The notes under the pieces were generated by a model. That model worked only from the letters and a program-made list of their open reading frames with translations. It made no database searches and was not told where the DNA came from. The translations under genes and the position numbers were made by a program. From Gleimia hominis (GTDB lineage: Bacteria > Actinomycetota > Actinomycetes > Actinomycetales > Actinomycetaceae): a DNA stretch of 64,000 bases. Below are positions 7,108-16,003 of the stretch, piece by piece. The stretch covers positions 558,001-622,000 of the forward strand of contig NZ_JASXSX010000001.1 in the NCBI RefSeq assembly GCF_032085515.1, written 5' to 3'. How positions within the stretch are numbered: the stretch's first letter is position 1; the number at the start of each line of letters is the position of its first letter.

Positions 7108-8139
7108 GTGTTTACCAGAAAAAAGCTTACCGCCGTCGTGGGAACTGTCGCAGCAGTCATGTTAGCCCTCACCGGCTGCAGCAGTGATCCTAAAACAGAC
7201 AAGAGCGCGGAACAGTCTACCTCGCCAAGTGCTTCTGCCAGCAGCGAGGGTGCAGAAGTCAACTTGGGACTAATTGGCGGCTTCCCCTCAATAAGCGCAG
7301 CGAACCTGTTGGAATCAAATGAGAAAGGGGAAACGCAGAATAAATACAAGCAAATAAAAACGTCGAAACCGGACGAGATCACCACAAAGCTAGTCAACGG
7401 TGAGCTAGACGCTGCTACCGTTCCCACCAACCTCGCTGCCACTTTGTATAACAAGAAACCTGAGAGCATCCAGATCGCCGCAGCGACGACCCTGGGCGTG
7501 ATCCAGATTGTTAGTCGCGATCCAAATGTGACATCAATTACGGACCTGTCCGGACACGATGTGATTTCTGCTGGTAAAGGTGCGATTCCACAGTACACAC
7601 TGCTGGAAGTCCTCAAGAAAAAAGGACTTAAGAACGGCGAGGACCTGAACGTTGAATTCTTCCCCGGTCACGACGAGGTTGTCAGCCAGTTCGCGTCGGG
7701 CAAAGCAGATACCGCAGCGATTCCTGTGCCCGCCCTCGTGAAATTGATGCAAGAGAACCAAGATGTGCACGTGGTGGCGGACCTGTCTGACCAATGGGAG
7801 AAAATCCACCCAGGAACCATGTACGCGCAAGGTGTGCTCGTGCTATCGAAAAAGTTCGTAGACGAAAACCCGCAGGCAGCCAAGCTGTTTGTTGAAGAAT
7901 ATCGTGAATCAGCGGAGGCGGCGAAGAAAAACGTCGAAGAAACTGCGAAGCTAACCGGTAAGTTCGAACTCATGCCCACGCAGGTTGCGAAAGAGGCGAT
8001 TCCGAAGTGCCACCAGGTGTTCATTACGGGCAGTGATTTGCAGGATATGCTCACGCCGTTTTTAGAAATGTTGCATGAGGCCAACCCCGCGTCAGTGGGC
8101 GGTGAAGTGCCGGGAGCCGACTTCTACTTTGGCGCCTAA
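7108..8139 (+). CDS. ABC transporter substrate-binding lipoprotein, NMT1/THI5-like
   Basis: A 343-residue extracellular solute-binding protein anchored by a lipid. It has a lipoprotein signal peptide (MFTRKKLTAVVGTVAAVMLA, then lipobox LTGC with Cys at about residue 24) and a Ser/Ala-rich linker. The mature domain opens with LGLIGGFPSISAANLL. Segments such as TTKLVNGELDAATVPTNLAA and VISAGKGAIPQYTLLEVLKK match the NMT1/SsuA/TauA fold, which binds taurine, sulfonates, thiamine precursors and similar small molecules. The ATG has GGAG upstream. It heads an operon with permease, ATPase and a ModD-like enzyme. Substrate is unknown; the enzyme hints at an N-heterocycle or a metal-related compound. 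Confidence 0.88.
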   Translation: MFTRKKLTAVVGTVAAVMLALTGCSSDPKTDKSAEQSTSPSASASSEGAEVNLGLIGGFPSISAANLLESNEKGETQNKYKQIKTSKPDEITTKLVNGELDAATVPTNLAATLYNKKPESIQIAAATTLGVIQIVSRDPNVTSITDLSGHDVISAGKGAIPQYTLLEVLKKKGLKNGEDLNVEFFPGHDEVVSQFASGKADTAAIPVPALVKLMQENQDVHVVADLSDQWEKIHPGTMYAQGVLVLSKKFVDENPQAAKLFVEEYRESAEAAKKNVEETAKLTGKFELMPTQVAKEAIPKCHQVFITGSDLQDMLTPFLEMLHEANPASVGGEVPGADFYFGA

Positions 8140-8920
8140 AACCACGCGGTGGACGGTGCAGCTGCACCGGGCAGCGCGGTGGGTATTGGTGGCAGCTTTC
8201 TGGGTGAGTGTGTGGGCACTGCTGGCGCATTGGGTGGGATCTGACCTGCTGCTAGTTGGCCCCGCAGGTACCCTCGCGAAACTGTGGGAGATGCTGCACG
8301 AAGCCACTTTCTACACTTCCGTGCTGCAAACCGTGGGGAACATCGTAGCTGGGTTCGTTTTGTCGCTCGTGGTGGGGGTTGTCCTAGCCTTTTGCGCGTA
8401 CTTTTTACCACTTATTGCAACCGTGCTGAACCCGCTGGTGCGGTTTATCCGCGTGGTACCTGTCGCCTCAATAACGATCACTATTTTGGTGTTCATGTCC
8501 TCGCGGTACCTGCCGATTGTCGTGGCATTCCTCATGGTGTTTCCCCTCGTGTATATGAATGCGTGGACAGGAATCGATAAAACCAGTGCGGAGTTAAGAG
8601 AAATGTCGAGGGTATTTCGCGTGCCTTTACACCGACAACTGCGCTCGATGTATCTGCCTGCCACCATGCCGTACGTGGTTTCTGCATACGTAACTGGTTT
8701 CGGGTTCGCATGGAAGTCAGCGGTGACGGCAGAGGTTATTTCTTCAGCTACCGCCAGTGTGGGCGCCCACCTGAGTGACGCAAAAGTGTACCTAGATACC
8801 CCCGCACTGTTTGCATGGACATTTGTGATCGTCATTGTTGCGACAGTTACCGAACGTATTGCGATATGTTTGATTCCTAAACGTCAACGCCTGCACGTGG
8901 CAACGCGGGGAGGGGCGTGA
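8129..8920 (+). CDS. ABC transporter permease (NitT/TauT type)
   Basis: The permease has about six membrane spans. It starts AFWVSVWALLAHWVGSDLLL and has the cytoplasmic coupling segment TSAELREMSRVFRVPLHRQL, which matches the EAA loop of binding-protein-dependent permeases, just after the Tyr-Met-Asn-Ala-Trp-Thr-Gly-Ile motif typical of SsuC/TauC relatives. I prefer the TTG at 8129 with GGGAG upstream. It gives an 11-base overlap with the preceding gene, whereas an ATG at 8075 would overlap it by 65 bases. The stop overlaps the ATPase start (GTGA). It should pair with the adjacent NMT1-like binding protein. Confidence 0.88.
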   Translation: MAPKTTRWTVQLHRAARWVLVAAFWVSVWALLAHWVGSDLLLVGPAGTLAKLWEMLHEATFYTSVLQTVGNIVAGFVLSLVVGVVLAFCAYFLPLIATVLNPLVRFIRVVPVASITITILVFMSSRYLPIVVAFLMVFPLVYMNAWTGIDKTSAELREMSRVFRVPLHRQLRSMYLPATMPYVVSAYVTGFGFAWKSAVTAEVISSATASVGAHLSDAKVYLDTPALFAWTFVIVIVATVTERIAICLIPKRQRLHVATRGGA

Positions 8921-9603
8921 AAATGGGGGACGTTACTGTCACTGACTTAAGTGCGTGCAACCACGAGCCGTCTCCTAGTGGCAGTGAGAGTGAAGGAGCT
9001 GCGATGAGTGCGGGCTCCGAGCGCGGGCCTGCCCAGACCCTCATCGAACTGAAAAATGTGGGGAAGCGATACGGCGCGAACTGGGTTTTTACGGATGTGA
9101 ACCTGACTATCCCAAAGCGCGGGGTGGTGGCGTTTGTGGGCGACTCGGGGACGGGAAAAACCACGCTTAGTCGGATTGTGCTTAAACTGACCGCGCCGTC
9201 GCGTGGGCGGGTATGGCACGAACATGAACTGACGGTGTCAGCCTTGTTCGCAGAAGACCGCTTGCTCCCCACTCAAACTATTGAACAGAACTTGCAGTAC
9301 GTGGGGGTTGAGCCGCGACGCGCCACGGCGCTAGCTCAAGAGCTGGGAATCGCACAGGTAATGGGAAGTTACCCCACGGAACTATCCACGGGAATGGGGC
9401 GGCGAGCTGCCTTGCTGCGCGCTCTGATGGTGCCCTCAGACGTACTCCTGTTGGACGAGCCGTTTAAAGGAATCGACACTCGGCAACGCGACCTGATTGC
9501 GCCGTGTGTAGCGCGTGAACGCGACCGCCGCGCCGTGCTCTTGATCGATCATGACACGGACCGGGTGGCCGCCCTCGCGGACAAAGTAGTTCAACTAACC
9601 TAG
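8917..9603 (+). CDS. ABC transporter ATP-binding protein (NitT/TauT type)
   Basis: The nucleotide-binding subunit of the importer. Walker A is GDSGTGKTT. The signature motif is LSTGMGRRAALLRAL, a departure from the usual LSGGQ core. Walker B is VLLLDEPFKG and the switch His lies in LLIDHD. The GTG at 8917 overlaps the permease stop and has GGGAGGGGC before it. An ATG at 9004 with a stronger GAAGGAG site is a real alternative and would drop an unstructured 29-residue leader. At 228 residues it is compact for the family. The odd signature is shared by some ATPases of NMT1-type importers, so I do not treat it as inactivating. Confidence 0.87.
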   Translation: MKMGDVTVTDLSACNHEPSPSGSESEGAAMSAGSERGPAQTLIELKNVGKRYGANWVFTDVNLTIPKRGVVAFVGDSGTGKTTLSRIVLKLTAPSRGRVWHEHELTVSALFAEDRLLPTQTIEQNLQYVGVEPRRATALAQELGIAQVMGSYPTELSTGMGRRAALLRALMVPSDVLLLDEPFKGIDTRQRDLIAPCVARERDRRAVLLIDHDTDRVAALADKVVQLT

Positions 9604-9669
9604 TTCATCTAGCCTTATCCCAATGACAGGGTTTTGTTGACCGGGCACGAAAGAAGAATGGAGGTTGAA

Positions 9670-10512
9670 ATGATGTACTTCACCACTGCTGAAATAGAAC
9701 GTTTTCTACTTGAGGACATGCCGTTCCAAGACCTCACGACCGACGCGTTGCAGCTGTCTGGGGCGTGCACGGCTGAGTACTTTACGCGTGAAAATGGGGT
9801 GGTTAGCGGGCTGGAGGAAGTGCAGCGGCTAGCGGACCTGCTGGGGGTTGACTTCTCTTCAACTCTCGGTTCTGGCGCGGAAGTGTCAGCAGGCGACACC
9901 CTGTGTACTGCCCGCGGCCCCGTGCGAGCGGTTTTCGCTTTGTGGAAGGTTGGGCAGAACATTCTGGACACGTGCAGTGGGATAGCTACCCGCGCGCACG
10001 AGATGCGTACGGCACTGCGAGTGGCGGGGCTGTCACTTCCCCTGCTGGTGACCCGTAAAGTAACGCCTGGGGCTAAGAAACTGATGGTCAAGGCCGCTTT
10101 GGATGGGGGTGCGGTGGCGCATCGAATGGGGGTTTCCGAAACTATTCTCGTGTTTGGCCAGCACATTCAGATGGCCGGCGGGGTAGACGCTTTCGTAACC
10201 CAACTACCGCGAGTTAAACGCGCGAACATCGAGAAGAAAATCATCGTCGAAACCTCCGACCCACACGTAGCCACTCGGGTTCTTGCGGCGGGGGCGGATG
10301 GGATCCAGTTCGACAAGGTACCCACCCAGCGTTTAGCCACAATTGTCAAAGATATTCATGAGGCCTACCCCAACTCCGTGCTTCTAGCCGCCGGTGGAGT
10401 GAACCCCTCAAACTGTGTTGAATACGGGCAAACTGGCGTCAATGGGTTGGTAACCACATCGATCTACCACGCCCCACCACTAGATATAGGGGTACGCATA
10501 AACCGCAGCTAA
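9670..10512 (+). CDS. modD: ModD-like protein (NadC-family phosphoribosyltransferase)
   Basis: The product belongs to the quinolinate/nicotinate phosphoribosyltransferase fold. The core LLVTRKVTPGAKKLMVKAAL, GGAVAHRMGVSETILVFGQH and, later, GADGIQFDKVP matches the ModD branch, where LSETILVFxQH is characteristic, rather than true NadC. The N-terminal domain keeps the LEDMPFQDLTTD segment. The start is the ATG at 9670 with GGAGG six bases away; a longer TTG version is unlikely. It lies 66 bases after the ATPase gene and looks co-transcribed with the importer. ModD was named from molybdate transport operons, yet its reaction is not established. Here its partner is an NMT1-type importer, not ModABC. 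Confidence 0.82.
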   Translation: MMYFTTAEIERFLLEDMPFQDLTTDALQLSGACTAEYFTRENGVVSGLEEVQRLADLLGVDFSSTLGSGAEVSAGDTLCTARGPVRAVFALWKVGQNILDTCSGIATRAHEMRTALRVAGLSLPLLVTRKVTPGAKKLMVKAALDGGAVAHRMGVSETILVFGQHIQMAGGVDAFVTQLPRVKRANIEKKIIVETSDPHVATRVLAAGADGIQFDKVPTQRLATIVKDIHEAYPNSVLLAAGGVNPSNCVEYGQTGVNGLVTTSIYHAPPLDIGVRINRS

Positions 10513-10603
10513 AGGTGCCGCACAGCTAGCGGTTAACAGTGTGTAAAGCTCACGGCTAACGGTGCGTTTACTCGGGAGCCGCCGGGTTTATTCTGCGCGC
10601 CCC

Positions 10604-11023
10604 TTATTCAGCTTGCCGGTGCGCGCGGAACTCTGCGCATGCATGAACGCAAGCACCCACGATAGTTAGTAGCCAACTGTCGAGCTGCGCGTCCGTTGCC
10701 CCCTCGTGAATCGGAACGCCCGCGGAAGTAACCAGAGCCACGTTCCCCGCGTGCTCGTTTACTTTCGCATAAGCATTACCGTACAAACAGGTGGTGTTCC
10801 ACTGATTTGCCCACGCTGCCACCGCATCGAACTGGTCCATAGGCACCGCAGTGTTCGGGTCAAACGTTACGCAAGTAAGCACCTCGGGTTGAAACGGTAC
10901 CGTCACAAACGCGTCTTCAAATCCGGCGATGAGTGTCTCTTCCCCCTCAGCAACATCAAAATCCCACTTTAACCGCTGCGCCGCAGCTTTAACGCGGTCG
11001 AATGTGACCGTTAAATCAGACAT
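10604..11023 (-). CDS. YbjN-like protein, paralogue 1
   Basis: A 139-residue cytoplasmic protein beginning MSDLTVTFDRVKAAAQRLKW. The fold suggested is the YbjN/type III secretion chaperone-like alpha-beta domain common in actinobacteria, often in pairs. Visible features are an early helix, a strand-rich middle (EDAFVTVPFQPEVLTCVTFD), and a helical C-terminus (QLDSWLLTIVGACVHACAEF). The ATG at 11023 has GGAAAGAGAG just upstream; a TTG six codons earlier is less likely. It follows its paralogue by 27 bases and is probably in the same transcript. Function is unknown. Family assignment rests on layout rather than a decisive motif. Confidence 0.65.
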   Translation of the reverse strand: MSDLTVTFDRVKAAAQRLKWDFDVAEGEETLIAGFEDAFVTVPFQPEVLTCVTFDPNTAVPMDQFDAVAAWANQWNTTCLYGNAYAKVNEHAGNVALVTSAGVPIHEGATDAQLDSWLLTIVGACVHACAEFRAHRQAE

Positions 11024-11050
11024 AGTTAACTCTCTTTCCAAGTAACCTGG

Positions 11051-11476
11051 TTAACTTTCTTTCCACGTAATTAAGTGGGGGAAACGCGCTGCCGCTTCGT
11101 CGCATAACTGCGAACCCGTCACCAGCATGGCCTGCAGTGACGCTTTCAACTGAGTGTCGGTAAGCCCAGCTGCAATCGGTAGCGCTTGGATCACGATCAT
11201 GGATTTTTCTTTGTCCTCCGTGGCAACAACCCGCCCTGTGGCAAACATTTCGTTCAAACTGTTAACAAACGGCAGGAGCTTATCGACGTCTTCACGTTCG
11301 CGGAAAAGTCCGCGCCACACGGTGGACACTATCACCGAGTGTTCCTCAACGGACACGCTAATTAGAGCGTCTACATACTGTGCGACTAGTGAACCATCTT
11401 CCGTAGGAATGGGTTCCACGTTCAGCTCTTTCAAAACCTTATTTACCCGAGGTTTCGTAACCTCTTCAACCGCCAT
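11051..11476 (-). CDS. YbjN-like protein, paralogue 2
   Basis: A 141-residue protein that starts MAVEEVTKPRVNKVLKELNV at the ATG at 11476, with GGGAGGG four bases upstream; longer open frames run into repeats and are not credible. It shares the layout of its downstream neighbour: N-terminal helix, strands (DALISVSVEEHSVIVSTVWR), a conserved-looking NEMFATGRVV segment, and a helical end (DTQLKASLQAMLVTGSQLCDE). It is the first gene of a two-gene reverse-strand operon. The pair arrangement is common for YbjN-like proteins in actinobacteria. No catalytic residues are evident, and a chaperone-like or binding role is only a guess. Confidence 0.68.
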   Translation of the reverse strand: MAVEEVTKPRVNKVLKELNVEPIPTEDGSLVAQYVDALISVSVEEHSVIVSTVWRGLFREREDVDKLLPFVNSLNEMFATGRVVATEDKEKSMIVIQALPIAAGLTDTQLKASLQAMLVTGSQLCDEAAARFPHLITWKES

Positions 11477-11520
11477 CGTGCCCTCCCAATAAAACTGGTA
11501 TCTGAATAAGGGTACCAAGT

Positions 11521-11585
11521 TGCGGCAGTGTTTCTCGCCGCCGGGGGGCGCGTACCTTCTACACTGCGGCAGTGTTTCTCGCCGC
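11521..11585. repeat. Two copies of a 21-bp repeat
   Basis: The word TGCGGCAGTGTTTCTCGCCG (plus C) occurs at 11521-11541 and again at 11565-11585, a 44-base period. It lies upstream of the YbjN-like operon and may overlap its promoter. Confidence 0.8.
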
Positions 11586-11607
11586 TGGGGATTGACTCGC
11601 GTGCACA

Positions 11608-11695
11608 CCCAAGTTCGATCTGCGAGTAGAGCGGGCTGGTTCGTGTACGTCCCCAAGTTTGGTCCGTGAGCACGGCGGGGCGGTTCTCAAGTAGG
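11608..11695. repeat. Two imperfect 44-bp tandem repeats
   Basis: Two adjacent units begin CCCAAGTTCGATCTGCGAG (11608) and CCCAAGTTTGGTCCGTGAG (11652) and stay alignable for about 40 bases. With the preceding 21-bp pair, also spaced 44 bases, this fills much of the 409-base gap between the YbjN-like genes and glgP. No gene is supported in this gap. Confidence 0.7.
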
Positions 11696-11885
11696 GAAGA
11701 CCTGTTTGGGCGCGGCGGCAGGAGAGTGGTGTGGACGGTAGGGTTTGTAATGAGAGTTTGTTACGAGAACGACCGCGATTTGTCGCTATTCGCGTAAAGA
11801 TTCGGACAAGAGTGTTTTAGTCGATAGAATTTCGGTGGTTCTCGCGTTACGGCGCGTCTACTGCAACATATTGGAAGGACATGTA

Positions 11886-14249
11886 ATGTCTGTTGATTTC
11901 AAGCGGTCCTCACGCTCACAGGTGCGGGCCATATCAGGACGACCAGCATCAGCCTCAACCACGATGGAACTTTGGCAAGGTCTATCTGCCGCAGTTGTCG
12001 ACAAGATTGCGGATAACTGGCACGAAACCACACAGAAGTACCGTAAGGGCCGGCGCCAGCACTACTTTTCTGCTGAGTTCCTCATGGGACGTGCTCTACT
12101 GAACAACCTGTTGAACTTGGGGTTGTACGACGAGGCGCGGGAAGCAGCACAAGCGTACGGAGTGGACCTGTCGGACATTTTGGAGCAGGAACCCGACGCC
12201 GCGCTGGGCAATGGTGGCCTCGGGCGTTTGGCGGCATGCTTCCTGGATTCTTGCGCGACGCAGAACCTGCCGGTGGTGGGGTACGGAATTTTGTACCGCT
12301 ACGGTTTGTTTAAGCAGGTGTTCGACCGCGGTTACCAGACGGAGCATCCGGACCCGTGGATGGAAGAGGGGTACCCGTTTGTGCTGCGCCACGAGGAAGC
12401 GCAGCGAGTGGTGCACTATCACGACCTGACAGTGCGAGCGATTCCGTATGACATGCCGATCACGGGGTATGGCACGGATAATGTGGGGACGTTGAGGTTG
12501 TGGCGCGCGGAACCGATGGAGGAATTCGACTACGACGCGTTTAACTCGCAGCGGTTCACTGACGCGATTGTGGAGCGGGAACGCACGTCCGATATTTCCC
12601 GCGTCCTGTACCCCAATGACACGACGTATGAGGGCAAAGTGCTGCGCGTGCGGCAACAGTACTTCTTTGTGTCCGCATCCTTGCAGCAGATTGTGGATAA
12701 CCACAAGGCAGTGCACGGTGACTTCCACAACTTCGCTGAGTATAACTGTGTGCAGTTGAACGACACGCACCCGGTGTTGGCGATCCCGGAGCTGATGCGG
12801 TTACTTATGGATGAGCAGGGTCTGGGTTGGGACGAGGCGTGGGACATTGTGTCGCACACGTTCGCGTACACAAACCACACGGTTTTGGCGGAGGCGTTGG
12901 AACAGTGGGAGATCTCGATTTTCGACCGTTTGTTCCCCCGGATCATGGAGATTGTGTATGAGATTGACCGGCGGTTCCGCGCGGATTTAGCTGCTCGCGG
13001 CTTTGACCAGGGGAAGATTGATTACATGGCGCCGGTTAGTAACGGGCACGTGCACATGGCGTGGATTGCGTGCTACGCGTCGTATTCAATTAATGGTGTG
13101 GCCGCGATTCACACGGAGATTCTGAAGCGGGACACGCTGCATGATTGGCATGATATTTGGCCGGAGCGGTTCAACAATAAGACCAATGGGGTTACGCCGA
13201 GGCGCTGGTTGAACCAGTGCAACCCCCGTTTGGCAAAGCTCCTCACGGAAGTGGTGGGGTCGGACGAATGGGTGCGTAACCTGGATGTACTAGCGGAGCA
13301 CGAGGGGGCGGCGGATGACGAACTGTTGGCCCGCCTCAACGATATTAAGCACGCCAATAAGGTGGATTTCGCGAATTGGATCGAGAAACGCCAGGGCGTG
13401 AAGATTGATCCGGACGCGATTTTTGACGTGCAGATTAAGCGGCTTCACGAGTATAAGCGGCAGCTGCTGAACATTATGTACGTGCTGGACCTGTATTTCC
13501 GTATTAAGGAGAACCCGAGTTTGGATGTGCCGCCGCGCGTGTTCATTTTTGGGGCGAAGGCAGCGCCTGGGTATGTGCGTGCGAAGGCGATTATTAAGCT
13601 TATTAACGAGGTAGGCTGCCTGATTGACAACGACCCGGAAGTGTCGAAGTTGATTAAGGTCGTGTTCATTGAGAACTATAATGTGTCGCCTGCGGAGAAG
13701 ATTATTCCGGCAACTGACGTGCATGAGCAGATTTCAACTGCGGGTAAGGAAGCGTCGGGCACGTCGAATATGAAGTTCATGATGAATGGCGCTTTGTGTT
13801 TGGGCACCATGGATGGTGCGAATGTTGAAATTCATGAGGCCGTGGGTGACGACAATGCGTACATTTTTGGTGCTCGGGAAGAGGAACTGCCGGAGCTACG
13901 CAAGACGTATGATCCGCGGCATGAGTATGAGACCGTGCCGGGGTTGAAACGGGTGTTGGACGCGTTTATTGATGGGACGTTGAGTGATGATAACTCGGGT
14001 ATGTTCCACGATTTGCGGGTGTCGTTGTTGAATTCGAATGGGTATGAACCTGTGGACGTGTACTATTTGCTGGGTGATTTCGCGGATTACCGACAGACGC
14101 GGGATAGGCAGGCGCGGGACTATGCGGATCGGAAGCGTTGGGCGCAGATGTGCTGGGTGAATATTGTGCGTTCTGGCCGGTTCTCTTCTGACCGTACGAT
14201 CCGGGATTATGCGGATGGCCCGTGGGCTTTGGAACCCCAAGCGATCTGA
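11886..14249 (+). CDS. glgP: Glycogen/starch/alpha-glucan phosphorylase
   Basis: The cytoplasmic PLP enzyme releases glucose-1-phosphate from alpha-1,4-glucans. The 787-residue protein carries the N-terminal YFSAEFLMGRALLNNLLNLG signature and a glycine-rich NGGLGRLAACFLDS segment. The C-terminal PLP site is GKEASGTSNMKFMMNGALCL, with the Schiff-base lysine in SNMKF, followed by GTMDGANVEI. The ATG at 11886 is chosen because GGAAGGA stands six bases upstream; an open frame 17 codons longer has no such site. It is a single gene with no glycogen genes next to it. Length is in the normal range for bacterial phosphorylases. Confidence 0.96.
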   Translation: MSVDFKRSSRSQVRAISGRPASASTTMELWQGLSAAVVDKIADNWHETTQKYRKGRRQHYFSAEFLMGRALLNNLLNLGLYDEAREAAQAYGVDLSDILEQEPDAALGNGGLGRLAACFLDSCATQNLPVVGYGILYRYGLFKQVFDRGYQTEHPDPWMEEGYPFVLRHEEAQRVVHYHDLTVRAIPYDMPITGYGTDNVGTLRLWRAEPMEEFDYDAFNSQRFTDAIVERERTSDISRVLYPNDTTYEGKVLRVRQQYFFVSASLQQIVDNHKAVHGDFHNFAEYNCVQLNDTHPVLAIPELMRLLMDEQGLGWDEAWDIVSHTFAYTNHTVLAEALEQWEISIFDRLFPRIMEIVYEIDRRFRADLAARGFDQGKIDYMAPVSNGHVHMAWIACYASYSINGVAAIHTEILKRDTLHDWHDIWPERFNNKTNGVTPRRWLNQCNPRLAKLLTEVVGSDEWVRNLDVLAEHEGAADDELLARLNDIKHANKVDFANWIEKRQGVKIDPDAIFDVQIKRLHEYKRQLLNIMYVLDLYFRIKENPSLDVPPRVFIFGAKAAPGYVRAKAIIKLINEVGCLIDNDPEVSKLIKVVFIENYNVSPAEKIIPATDVHEQISTAGKEASGTSNMKFMMNGALCLGTMDGANVEIHEAVGDDNAYIFGAREEELPELRKTYDPRHEYETVPGLKRVLDAFIDGTLSDDNSGMFHDLRVSLLNSNGYEPVDVYYLLGDFADYRQTRDRQARDYADRKRWAQMCWVNIVRSGRFSSDRTIRDYADGPWALEPQAI

Positions 14250-14632
14250 TATTAGGGTGCTGTGAGTATTTCCCAGGTAATTCCTAGGTAGACCCAACTT
14301 CTTTAACAGGAACCCGTTTTAGACTAAAAACAACTTCACGGAGACAGGGTGACTCGAGAGAGTTGCTCACAGGATTTACTGGAAGTGTTAGTGTTCAGTC
14401 CTGTTGTTTCCGGAAGGGGGTTTTCTGACTTGGGTTGTTAAGTCTGGGAAAACTCGCACTGTGTTGATGGGATACAGTTAGGGGCCGCTTCGAGCGGCCT
14501 CTAACTGTATGTGCACACACTGTGGTTGGTGTGCGGGACGTGGCTGCGCAAAATGATGCAACCGTGATCAAAATCAGTCGCGTGGGGATGCGTCATGTTG
14601 ACACACCACGAACTCTCTAGCCGCCGGCCCCG
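14250..14632. other. Intergenic region between glgP and the CRISPR array end
   Basis: This 383-base stretch has no supported gene. It contains a long hairpin (14472-14510) and a weaker one, where ACAGGA and TCCTGT near 14375-14410 pair. Because the array is read leftwards, this is the trailer side, and it may carry the end of the crRNA precursor transcript and the glgP transcript. Confidence 0.45.
14472..14510. terminator. Long 18-bp hairpin between glgP and CRISPR array
   Basis: ATACAGTTAGGGGCCGCT pairs with AGCGGCCTCTAACTGTAT around a TCG loop, with a single G-T wobble. No T-run follows on either strand. Its place between two convergent units suggests a two-way transcription barrier. Confidence 0.55.
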
Positions 14633-15881
14633 TACCTAGCCCCACATGCGTGGGGAGCACAACCAAGCCTGTAGCGTATACGCTACATATAGCGGCTCAT
14701 CCCCACTTGCGTGGGGAACATGTTCAAAGTACGCGACGAAGCCAAGTCAGATAGGGCTCATCCCCACATGCGTGGGGAGCACACGCGCCAGGCATTAGCC
14801 CGTCCCGGCAGTACGGGTTCATCCCCACATGCGTGGGGAGCACTGGTTTTGCCGCGTATATATTTGCGTGCTGCAGGGCTCATCCCCACATGCGTGGGGA
14901 GCACGTGCGTCTCCAGCTGCGCGGGGGCATGTACCCGGGCTCATCCCCACATGCGTGGGAAGCACAGGGGCTGGTATTTAATCCCCTTGGGTAGGGCCGG
15001 CTCATCCCCACATGCGTGGGGAGCACTTACCGTCAGTGTTAATCTCACGTTCACTAACCGGCTCATCCCCACATGCGTGGGGAGCACCGTAGTCGATTGT
15101 GGGAAGATGGCGTACAGATCGGCTCATCCCCACATGCGTGGGGAGCACGCTCTCGGAGCTGGTTGCTAGGGCAGAGCGTACGGCTCATCCCCACATGCGT
15201 GGGGAGCACCTGTTCAACGTTGCTGTAGGTCTGGGAATTTCCGGCTCATCCCCACATGCGTGGGGAGCACTGAGAGAGCACCAAGCACGGCTTAAAGAAC
15301 GACGGCTCATCCCCACATGCGTGGGGAGCACATGAGCATGGATTTCCAGGACGGGGAAAGGTTCGGCTCATCCCCACATGCGTGGGGAGCACGCACGTGT
15401 TCTAGCCGCGTGTACTGCGTGACCAGGCTCATCCCCACATGCGTGGGGAGCACGCACTCTCTGCACGTCCCTGCTCGTGATACTACGGCTCATCCCCACA
15501 TGCGTGGGGAGCACTCAACCAGCACAAGGTCCTCGACCTCGCGCCAAGGCTCATCCCCACATGCGTGGGGAGCACACTGTTTTCGCGGCCGCTCACTCTC
15601 GCGTGTTATGGCTCATCCCCACATGCGTGGGGAGCACTTACCGTCCAAAGAACGCTGTGATCGTCGTAAGGGCTCATCCCCACATGCGTGGGGAGCACCC
15701 ACTCGTCACTACCCTGCTCCAACTCATCATAGGCTCATCCCCACATGCGTGGGGAGCACATGCAGGTGGATGAGATCGGGGCGAGCCTCATGGGCTCATC
15801 CCCACATGCGTGGGGAGCACTTGGGGTTTGCATTCGCTCCGTGATACTGATGAGGCTCATCCCCACATGCGTGGGGAGCAC
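14633..15881 (-). CRISPR. Type I-E CRISPR array, 21 repeats and 20 spacers
   Basis: A 28-base repeat recurs with a 61-base period (62 once, near 15610) and 33-34-base spacers. The consensus on the plus strand begins GGCTCATCCCCACATGCG and ends TGGGGAGCAC. Read on the minus strand it begins GTGCTCCCCACGCATG, the usual I-E orientation, with the CCCCAC/GTGGGG stem. Repeat starts run from 14633 to 15854. The leftmost copies are degenerate: the one at 14633 has a changed 5' third; 14694 has CACTTGC and GGGGAACAT; 14816 and 14938 carry single changes. Decay on the left and perfect copies on the right place the leader at the right, beside cas2. Confidence 0.98.
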
Positions 15882-16003
15882 ACTTGCTGATCTGCAGAAA
15901 TATCCGGTGACCTAGTGGTTCTTAGTTACTTCTGCGAGATAGACAAGATACGAATTAACCATTGGAGCCTCTCAGCCATATAGTCAAACAGTAGCAGTTG
16001 ACA
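15882..16003 (-). promoter_or_regulatory. CRISPR leader
   Basis: The 122 bases between cas2 and the first perfect repeat are AT-richer and unrepeated, and they lie at the end where repeats are intact, so new spacers are expected to enter here. The promoter for the precursor transcript should lie inside. I could not fix a convincing -35/-10 pair. Confidence 0.7.

Noticed and set aside
8075..8128. ATG at 8075 as permease start
   Set aside because: It would overlap the binding-protein gene by 65 bases; the TTG at 8129 with GGGAG upstream fits better, though this is not proven.
14711..15844. Plus-strand open frames with recurrent PHMRGEH and SSPHAWG motifs
   Set aside because: These are translations of the CRISPR repeat, not a repetitive protein.
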